From positions 21,010 to 85,009 of the forward strand of contig NZ_JAIWNC010000046.1 in NCBI RefSeq assembly GCF_020216025.1: a stretch of DNA of 64,000 nt. Direction: 5' to 3'. Source of the stretch: Jidongwangia harbinensis. GTDB taxonomy: Bacteria > Actinomycetota > Actinomycetes > Mycobacteriales > Micromonosporaceae. A model generated the notes under the pieces. That model had not been told where the DNA came from, did not search any database, and was given only the letters and a program-made list of their open reading frames with translations. This document shows positions 58,569 to 64,000 of the stretch, one piece after another; the first letter of the stretch is position 1, and every line of letters begins with the position of its first letter. Position numbers and translations under genes: made by a program.

Positions 58569-59909
58569 ATGAGAAGAACATTGGCCGCGGTCGCGGCTAC
58601 CGCTGCGGTCGCGGCCGTGGCGCTCGGCGTCCCCGCCACCGCGCACGCCGCGGTGCTGCCCAACGGCTTCAAGAGCGTCGGGTACATGCCGTCCTGGTCG
58701 GGCAGCGTGCCGAGCATCCAGTTCAGCAAGCTGACCCACATCAACTACTCGTTCGCGCTCCCCAACGCGAACGGCACCCTGCAGCCGATCGAGAACACCG
58801 CGAAGCTGCAGCAACTGGTGACGCTCGGCCACCAGAACAACGTCAAGGTCTCGCTGGCCGTCGGCGGCTGGAACGACGGCAACGACTCCGCGTTCGAGTC
58901 GCTGGCCGCGAACGCCGGCACCCGCACCACGTTCGTCAACGCGCTGATGGGCGCGGTCCGCCAGTACAACCTGGACGGCATCGACATGGACTGGGAATAC
59001 CCCGACCCGGGCCAGTCGGCGAACAACTACACCGCGCTGATGCAACAGCTCGGCACCGCGCTGCACGCCGAGGGCAAGCTGCTCACCGCGGCCGTGGTCG
59101 CCGAGGGCGGCACCGCGAACGGCGTGCAGCCGGCCGTCTTCGCCGCGGTCGACTGGCTGAACATCATGGCGTACGACGGCGGCAGCCCGCACGCCAACTT
59201 CGACTGGTCGATCAACGCGGCCAACTTCTGGATGAACCGCGGCCTGCCGAAGGCCAAGACCGTCCTGGGCGTGCCGTTCTACAGCCGGCCCGGCTACCTC
59301 ACGTTCGCCCAGCTGGTGCAGCAGGACCCGGCGAACGCCAACCGGGACTGCACCCCGTCGGGCGAGTGCTACAACGGCATCCCCACGGTCAAGCGCAAGA
59401 CCCAGTGGGCCATGGCGAACGCCGGCGGCATCATGAACTGGGAGCTGTCCCAGGACAGCACCGGCTCGACGTCGCTGGTCAGCGCGATCTACGAGGTGGC
59501 GACCGGCGGCGGCACGTCACCGGGCGGCCGGAGCGGGCGGATCACCGGCGTCGGCGGCAAGTGTGTCGACGTGGCCGGTGCGTCCAGCGCCAACGGCACC
59601 GCGGTGCAGCTGTACGACTGCAACGGCACCGCCGCGCAGACCTGGACGGTGGCCACCGACGGCACCGTGCGGGCGCTGGGCAAGTGCCTGGACGTGAACG
59701 CGGCCGGCACCGCGAACGGCTCGCTGGTGCAGTTGTACGACTGCAACGGCACCGGTGCCCAGGCGTGGCAGTCGCAGCCGGACGGCACGCTGCGCAACCC
59801 GGCCGCCGGGCGCTGCCTGGACGCCCAGAACAACAGCTCGGCGAACGGCACCCGGCTGCAGCTCTGGGACTGCTTCGCGGGCGCCAACCAGCGCTGGACA
59901 CTGCCGTAG
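58569..59909 (+). CDS. Secreted GH18 chitinase with ricin-type lectin domain
   Basis: 446 residues from ATG 58569. The Sec signal peptide spans 1-27. The GH18 catalytic domain (about 33-310) carries the DxxDxDxE motif D136-GI-D139-M-D141-W-E143, with E143 the catalytic acid, plus SLAVGGW and NIMAYDGG. A short Gly/Ser/Thr linker leads to a beta-trefoil (about 323-446) with three QLYDCNGT/QLWDCFAG-type repeats and paired Cys, a ricin B carbohydrate-binding domain. The enzyme hydrolyses chitin outside the cell. Promoter and palindrome lie directly upstream; the third 40-bp palindrome follows 33 bp after the stop. Confidence 0.93.
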   Translation: MRRTLAAVAATAAVAAVALGVPATAHAAVLPNGFKSVGYMPSWSGSVPSIQFSKLTHINYSFALPNANGTLQPIENTAKLQQLVTLGHQNNVKVSLAVGGWNDGNDSAFESLAANAGTRTTFVNALMGAVRQYNLDGIDMDWEYPDPGQSANNYTALMQQLGTALHAEGKLLTAAVVAEGGTANGVQPAVFAAVDWLNIMAYDGGSPHANFDWSINAANFWMNRGLPKAKTVLGVPFYSRPGYLTFAQLVQQDPANANRDCTPSGECYNGIPTVKRKTQWAMANAGGIMNWELSQDSTGSTSLVSAIYEVATGGGTSPGGRSGRITGVGGKCVDVAGASSANGTAVQLYDCNGTAAQTWTVATDGTVRALGKCLDVNAAGTANGSLVQLYDCNGTGAQAWQSQPDGTLRNPAAGRCLDAQNNSSANGTRLQLWDCFAGANQRWTLP

Positions 59910-59942
59910 CGATCACCGCCAGGGGAACAGCCCGGATGACAG

Positions 59943-59982
59943 CGTTGGTGTTCCACTGGAGCGCTCCAGTGGAACACCAACG
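59943..59982. repeat. 40-bp perfect palindrome, copy 3
   Basis: CGTTGGTGTTCCACTGGAGC followed by its exact complement, between the convergent chitinase and winged-helix genes. Compared with copy 1, position 10 changes A to T and position 14 G to C, each with the matching change in the other arm. Confidence 0.9.
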
Positions 59983-59998
59983 TCCGCACGCCGGCGCG

Positions 59999-61024
59999 CT
60001 ACACCACCACGGCATGGTCCGGGAGCGCCCGCCGCACCCCCGCCGCCAACCGGCCGAACGGGCGCACCTCAGCCCGCCCGTCCACGTCCTCCCACACGCC
60101 CTCGATCCGGCCGTTCACCACCAGGGTGGGCGAGATCCAGCCCTGCGGCCGGGACACCGCCGACTTCGGGCCGCTGCTGATCCGGTCCAGCTGCCGGGTG
60201 CTGGCCACCACGTACGGGTCGAACGCCGGCAGCAGGTGCACGGTGTCCGTCCGGTCTCCGTCCCCGGCCAGGTCGGCCGGGACGAATCCGTCGCCGGCCG
60301 GCGTCAACCGGTCGGCGAGCCGGGCGAACGACTTCTTCGCCAGCGACGGAGTGAGGTCGAACCAGCGGGCGAACTCGGCCGGGTCGGCCGGACCGTAGGC
60401 ACCGAGGTACGCCAGCGCCAGCTCGTCGATCGCCGCGTCGACCGGCACCGGCTCCCAGTCGCCGAACCACGCCCGCGGCGCCACGAACGTCACGTTGCGC
60501 CCGCGCGGCGGCCCGGAGCAGAGCAGGCCCCGGAACGCCAGCGGCTTGAGGATCGCGCCGAACCCCTGGGTCAGCGGCCCGCGCAGGTCGTCGTGCCCGG
60601 TGCCGGCGATGAGCCCCTCGGCCAGTTCCTCGCGGGTCATCGGCGTGCCGCCCAGCACGTCCGGGACCGCCGCGACGATGTCCCGCATCTGCGCGGCGGT
60701 CACCCCGTGGTACTTCAGCCACGATCCCTTCGTCTCCCGGTTGCGGGTGCTCATCGCGGCGACCCAGCGGGGCAGGTCGGCGGCGGGCAGCAGGTGCAGC
60801 GTGCCGCGGGCGGCCCAGGTCCGCACCAGGGTGCGGTCGGCGTACAGCGCCGCGTCCAGGTCCGGCGGGTCCGGCAGGCGCAGCCGGGCCGCGGCGTGCG
60901 CGGACGCGGTCACCTGCGCGTGCAGGCCGCCCACCCGGCGCGCCACGGCGACCACGTCGGTGCCGCGGGTGCGGCCCAGGAACTGCCGGCCGATCCGCCA
61001 CCGCAGGATCTCGTCGAGGTTCAC
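59999..61024 (-). CDS. Winged-helix DNA-binding domain protein (HTH_42 type)
   Basis: 341 residues from GTG 61024, overlapping the CGNR gene stop as GTGA. The sequence (RIGRQFL near 10, GLHAQVTAS, TLVRTWAARGTLHLL near 66-80, and LVVNGRIEGVWE near 300) matches the winged-helix DNA-binding family that includes the DNA glycosylase AlkX/YcaQ and many uncharacterised actinobacterial members. DNA repair or regulation is possible; the sequence does not decide. Co-transcribed with the CGNR regulator upstream. Confidence 0.82.
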   Translation of the reverse strand: MNLDEILRWRIGRQFLGRTRGTDVVAVARRVGGLHAQVTASAHAAARLRLPDPPDLDAALYADRTLVRTWAARGTLHLLPAADLPRWVAAMSTRNRETKGSWLKYHGVTAAQMRDIVAAVPDVLGGTPMTREELAEGLIAGTGHDDLRGPLTQGFGAILKPLAFRGLLCSGPPRGRNVTFVAPRAWFGDWEPVPVDAAIDELALAYLGAYGPADPAEFARWFDLTPSLAKKSFARLADRLTPAGDGFVPADLAGDGDRTDTVHLLPAFDPYVVASTRQLDRISSGPKSAVSRPQGWISPTLVVNGRIEGVWEDVDGRAEVRPFGRLAAGVRRALPDHAVVV

Positions 61025-61602
61025 GGGTGTTCCTTTCGCTGTCGGTGGCCGCGCACCTTGGCCCGGTTGCCGCAGCGTTCCATGGAGCACCAGCGCCGGT
61101 TGCCGGGCCGGGACGTGTCCAGGTAGACGAGGTAGCAGTCGTCGGCTCCGCACATCCGGATCCGGGTGGCGGCCGGCGGGGTCAGCGTGCCGACCGCGTC
61201 GCGGGCGATCGCGGCCGCGATCTGCGCGCCGGTCACCGGTCGCCGCCAGGTGGGCGTGCCGTCCGGCGCGATCCGGGGTACGGGCGGCGGGCCGGCCGCG
61301 ATCTCGTTGACCGTGTCCGCGTCCCGGGCCGCCACCGGGGTTCCGGTCACCAGCGCGTACGCCCCGGCCCAGACCGCCTCCCGCAGCAGCTTGACCAGGC
61401 GCAGCTCGGGCCCGGTGGCGCGGACGTCGGCGGCCGGCACGCCCAGCCGGGAGCCCGCCACCCACCGGGCCAGGTCGGGCGGGGTGTGCAGGATCTCGAA
61501 CCGGGCCCGGAAGCCCTCGCCGCCGGTGGTGCAGGCCAGCTCGAGGCTGAGCGTTCCCGCGTCGAACGAGAACACCTGGCCGTCCGGATGCCGCAGCCTC
61601 AT
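61021..61602 (-). CDS. CGNR zinc-finger stress-type regulator (ABATE domain)
   Basis: 193 residues from ATG 61602. The N-terminal 130 residues are the ABATE domain; the C-terminal zinc finger reads MCGADDCYLVYLDTSRPGNRRWCSMERCGNRAKVRGHR, with four Cys and the CGNR signature. Such proteins are putative transcription regulators found throughout actinobacteria. The start codon is seven bases from a TATAAC -10, so it is probably leaderless. It overlaps the winged-helix gene by four bases. Confidence 0.88.
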   Translation of the reverse strand: MRLRHPDGQVFSFDAGTLSLELACTTGGEGFRARFEILHTPPDLARWVAGSRLGVPAADVRATGPELRLVKLLREAVWAGAYALVTGTPVAARDADTVNEIAAGPPPVPRIAPDGTPTWRRPVTGAQIAAAIARDAVGTLTPPAATRIRMCGADDCYLVYLDTSRPGNRRWCSMERCGNRAKVRGHRQRKEHP

Positions 61603-61609
61603 GTAACCG

Positions 61610-61615
61610 GTTATA
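61610..61615 (-). promoter_or_regulatory. -10 element TATAAC of a leaderless promoter for the CGNR gene
   Basis: Reading on the minus strand, TATAAC is followed by seven bases and then the ATG at 61602. AACCGGTT overlaps it and could be a repressor half-site pair. Confidence 0.45.
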
Positions 61616-61674
61616 CCAGTTTCGGCGCGGCGACGCTTGACGGGTGCCGAACGGGCGGCGTACTTTTCAAGGCA

Positions 61675-61695
61675 GTTAATTAACGAGATTGTTAA
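61675..61695 (+). promoter_or_regulatory. AT-rich operator-like palindromes before the dihydrofolate-reductase-fold gene
   Basis: GTTAATTAAC (61675-61684) is a perfect 10-bp palindrome and TTAAC-N6-GTTAA (61680-61695) an overlapping inverted repeat, 18-38 bp upstream of the start codon in a GC-rich genome; typical of a repressor site. Confidence 0.45.
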
Positions 61696-61712
61696 ATAAA
61701 GGAGCGCGCCGG

Positions 61713-62246
61713 ATGGGCAAGGTCTACGCGGTGGAGTACGTGACCCTCGACGGCGTCTTCGAGGAGCCCGCCTGGAGCGGACCCTACTTCAACGACGAAC
61801 TGGGCGACTGGCAGCAGGCCAACCTGACCGAGGCCGACGCGCTGCTGCTCGGGCGCCGGACCTACGAGGGGTTCAAGGCCGCCTGGCCGCAGATGGAGGC
61901 GGAGACCGGCGACTTCGGCAAGAGGATGAACGGGATGCCCAAGCACGTCGCCACCACCACGCTCACCACGCCCGAGTGGAACGCCCGGTTCATCCAGGGC
62001 GACGTGGCCGCCGCGGTCACCGCACTCCGCTCCGGCCCGGACACCCTGATGATCAACGGCAGCGCGTCCCTGGTGAACTTCCTGACCCGGCACAACCTCA
62101 TCGACGAATACCGGATCATGTTCTATCCCGTGGTCGTCGGCGAGGGCCGCCGGCTGTGGGACGAGGGCACCAGGGTCGCCCTCAAGCACACCGGCAGCTT
62201 CACCACCACGACCGGCGTCGAGGTCGTCACGTACGTGCCGGCCTGA
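61713..62246 (+). CDS. Dihydrofolate reductase family protein (RibD C-terminal-like)
   Basis: 177 residues from ATG 61713 with AAAGGAG 9-15 bases upstream. The pattern YVTLDGVFEEPAW, LLLGRRTYEGFKAAWPQ, GDVAAAVTALRSGPDTLMINGSASLVNFL and DEYRIMFYPVVVGEGRRLW is that of the RibD-C/DHFR-like fold abundant in actinobacteria. These probably bind NADPH and reduce unknown substrates; true DHFR catalytic residues are not evident. It is monocistronic, with AT-rich palindromes in front and a terminator after. Confidence 0.87.
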   Translation: MGKVYAVEYVTLDGVFEEPAWSGPYFNDELGDWQQANLTEADALLLGRRTYEGFKAAWPQMEAETGDFGKRMNGMPKHVATTTLTTPEWNARFIQGDVAAAVTALRSGPDTLMINGSASLVNFLTRHNLIDEYRIMFYPVVVGEGRRLWDEGTRVALKHTGSFTTTTGVEVVTYVPA

Positions 62247-62272
62247 CCCCGGACGACCCTGACCCCGGACGA

Positions 62273-62304
62273 CGACGGGCCCGGCCAGCCGGCCGGGCCC
62301 GTCG
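62273..62304. terminator. Bidirectional hairpin terminator between DHFR-like gene and aceE
   Basis: Perfect 14-bp arms CGACGGGCCCGGCC / GGCCGGGCCCGTCG with a 4-base loop, between two convergent stop codons. Confidence 0.8.
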
Positions 62305-62317
62305 CTCGATCACCGAA

Positions 62318-64000
62318 CTAGCTGTCGCCGCCGGTCTCGCCGACCGGTGCGGCCGACACGTCGTCGATCGCGTACTTCTTCGCCGCCTCGGCCGGCACGT
62401 GCGACGGCACCTTGCCGCGCAGCGCCAGCTGGCGCAGCGTGGCCACCGCGACCGACTCGCCGTCGACGTGGAAGTGCCGGCGCAGCGCGTGCCGGGTGTC
62501 GCTCATGCCGAAGCCGTCCGTGCCCAGCGACGTGTAGTCGCCCGGCACCCAGCGCGAGATGAGGTCCGGCACCGCGCGCATCCAGTCGCTGACCGCGACC
62601 ACCGGGCCCTCGGTGCCCTCCAGCTTCTGCTGGATGTACGGCTTGCGCGGCTGGTCGCCGGGGTGCATCAGGTTGTGCTCCTCGACCTCCACCGCGTCGC
62701 GCCGCAGCTCGGTCCACGAGGTCACCGACCACACGTCGGCCGCCACGCCCCAGTCCTGGGCCAGCAGCTGCTGCGCCTTGAGCGCCCACTGCATGCCGCT
62801 GCCGGACGCCAGCAGATTCGCCCGCGGTCCGGTGGACTCCGCCGCCGGGGCGTACTTGTAGATGCCCTTGAGCAGGCCCTCCACGTCGACGCCGGACGGC
62901 TCCGCGGGCTGCAGGATCGGCTCGTTGTAGACGGTCAGGTAGTAGTAGACGTTCTCCTGCTTCTCGCCGTACATCCGGTGCAGGCCGTTCTCGACGATGT
63001 ACGCCGTCTCGAACGCGAACGCCGGGTCGTACGCCACCACGGCCGGGTTGGTGGCCGCGATCAGCAGCGAATGGCCGTCCTCGTGCTGCAGGCCCTCGCC
63101 GTTCAGCGTGGTCCGCCCGGCGGTGGCACCGAGCAGGAAACCGCGGGTCATCTGGTCGGACGCCGCCCACAGCTCGTCCGCCGTGCGCTGGAAGCCGAAC
63201 ATCGAGTAGAAGATGTACAGCGGGATCATCGGCTCGCCGTGCGTGGCGTACGCCGTGCCGGCCGCGATGAAGCTCGCGGTCGAACCGGCCTCGTTGATGC
63301 CCTCGTGCAGGATCTGGCCGTTGGTCGCTTCCTTGTAGGACAGGAACAGCTCCCGGTCGACCGACGTGTAGGTCTGGCCGTGCGGCGAGTAGATCTTGCG
63401 GGTCGGGAACAACGAGTCCATGCCGAACGTACGGGCCTCGTCCGGGATGATCGGCACCCAGCGCGCGCCGAACTCCTTGTCCTTCATGATGTCCTTGAGC
63501 AGCCGGACGAACGCCATCGTGGTGGCGACCTTCTGCTTGCCCGAGCCGCGCTTGACGTCGGCGAACCGCGACGAGTCCGGGATGTTCAGCGGAATCGTGG
63601 TGTTCCGCCGGGACGGCAGGAAACCGCCCAGCTCCTTGCGGCGCTCCAGCAGGTACTGCAGCTCGTCGGACTTCTCACCCGGGTGGAAGTACGGCGGCAG
63701 GTACGGGTTGTCCTCCAGCTGCTTGTCGCTGATGTCCAGGTACAGCCGGTCCCGGAAACCCTTCAGGTCGGGCAGCGTCAGCTTCTTCATCTGGTGCGTG
63801 GCGTTGCGGGCCTCGAAGTGCGAGCCCAGCGTCCAGCCCTTGATGGTCTTGGCCAGGATCACCGTGGGCTGGCCGGTGTGGGTCGTCGCCGCCTGGTACG
63901 CCGCATACAGCTTGCGGTAGTCGTGACCGCCGCGCTTGAGGTTCCAGATCTCGTCGTCGGACATCGGCTCGACCAGCTTGCGGGTGCGCGGGTCACGGCC
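62318..64000 (-). CDS. aceE: Pyruvate dehydrogenase E1 component, homodimeric type (5' part off window)
   Basis: The frame is open to the right edge; about 560 C-terminal residues of an enzyme that is usually about 900 long are present, so the thiamine-diphosphate motif lies outside. Visible hallmarks: ILAKTIKGWTLGSHFEARNATHQMKK, PDEARTFGMDSLFP, EGINEAGSTASFIAAGTAY and GTDGFGMSDTRHALRRHF near the end, all typical of the AceE family. With E2 and E3 it converts pyruvate to acetyl-CoA, the precursor for the fatty-acid genes 10 kb away. In Streptomyces aceE also lies near fasR-fabD. Confidence 0.93.
   Translation of the reverse strand, partial: GRDPRTRKLVEPMSDDEIWNLKRGGHDYRKLYAAYQAATTHTGQPTVILAKTIKGWTLGSHFEARNATHQMKKLTLPDLKGFRDRLYLDISDKQLEDNPYLPPYFHPGEKSDELQYLLERRKELGGFLPSRRNTTIPLNIPDSSRFADVKRGSGKQKVATTMAFVRLLKDIMKDKEFGARWVPIIPDEARTFGMDSLFPTRKIYSPHGQTYTSVDRELFLSYKEATNGQILHEGINEAGSTASFIAAGTAYATHGEPMIPLYIFYSMFGFQRTADELWAASDQMTRGFLLGATAGRTTLNGEGLQHEDGHSLLIAATNPAVVAYDPAFAFETAYIVENGLHRMYGEKQENVYYYLTVYNEPILQPAEPSGVDVEGLLKGIYKYAPAAESTGPRANLLASGSGMQWALKAQQLLAQDWGVAADVWSVTSWTELRRDAVEVEEHNLMHPGDQPRKPYIQQKLEGTEGPVVAVSDWMRAVPDLISRWVPGDYTSLGTDGFGMSDTRHALRRHFHVDGESVAVATLRQLALRGKVPSHVPAEAAKKYAIDDVSAAPVGETGGDS

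Overview
The window is about 64 kb of very GC-rich DNA (over 70% G+C by eye, with strong third-position G/C bias). It reads as one continuous stretch of an actinomycete chromosome. Three things point to the family Micromonosporaceae, probably Actinoplanes or a close relative: the actinobacterial fatty-acid cluster (fasR, fabD, fabH, acpP, fabF, accD), secreted CBM2 and GH18 polysaccharide-binding or -degrading proteins, and a chemotaxis receptor, which is unusual outside actinomycetes with motile spores. That placement is inference. No rRNA, tRNA, CRISPR array, insertion sequence or prophage was recognised.

Layout. 1-7.8 kb: cell-surface genes (end of a CotH-kinase/CBM2 protein, a large S8 protease with repeats, and an unrecognised three-module surface protein), separated by a repeat-filled gap. 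8-13.5 kb: a large LuxR-type ATPase regulator, a methyltransferase and a chemotaxis receptor ending in PilZ. 13.5-18 kb: a fused dihydroxyacetone kinase overlapping a small phosphatase, and divergently argS with an arginine-rich leader peptide. 18-24.9 kb: the conserved RDD / SpoIIM / DUF58 / MoxR / DUF4350 / DUF4129 membrane block. 25-38 kb: a Tat-exported nucleotidase, a MerR regulator, two unlike Ser/Thr kinases, a STAS protein, a PIG-L deacetylase, an esterase, surE, a PfkB kinase, a cation efflux protein and a secreted propeller protein. 38-46 kb: a HelD/HelR-type helicase, a decayed ArsR/SRPBCC locus, a hydrolase, beta-carbonic anhydrase, DUF3145 and a NagZ-like lipoprotein. 46-53 kb: the fatty-acid synthesis operon with its PucR-type activator gene. 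53-64 kb: a PAP2 phosphatase, TetR, a sigma-factor-like / membrane-partner pair, gltX, a chitinase, small regulators and the C-terminal part of aceE.

How they work together. AccD makes malonyl-CoA; FabD loads it on AcpP; FabH starts and FabF extends the chain. FasR is encoded just upstream, and a 19-bp palindrome in front of fabD is the best candidate operator. AceE supplies acetyl-CoA at the right edge. NagZ-like, chitinase and CBM2 proteins act on cell wall or environmental polysaccharide.

Most notable signals: (1) an 18-codon leader ORF with 8 Arg codons and a strong hairpin in front of argS; (2) three dispersed 40-bp palindromes that keep pairing through compensatory changes; (3) one repeat family with a 61-bp period at two loci 36 kb apart; (4) FabD fused to a biotinyl/lipoyl-like domain without the acceptor lysine; (5) a protein kinase whose catalytic loop reads HRDLTARN.
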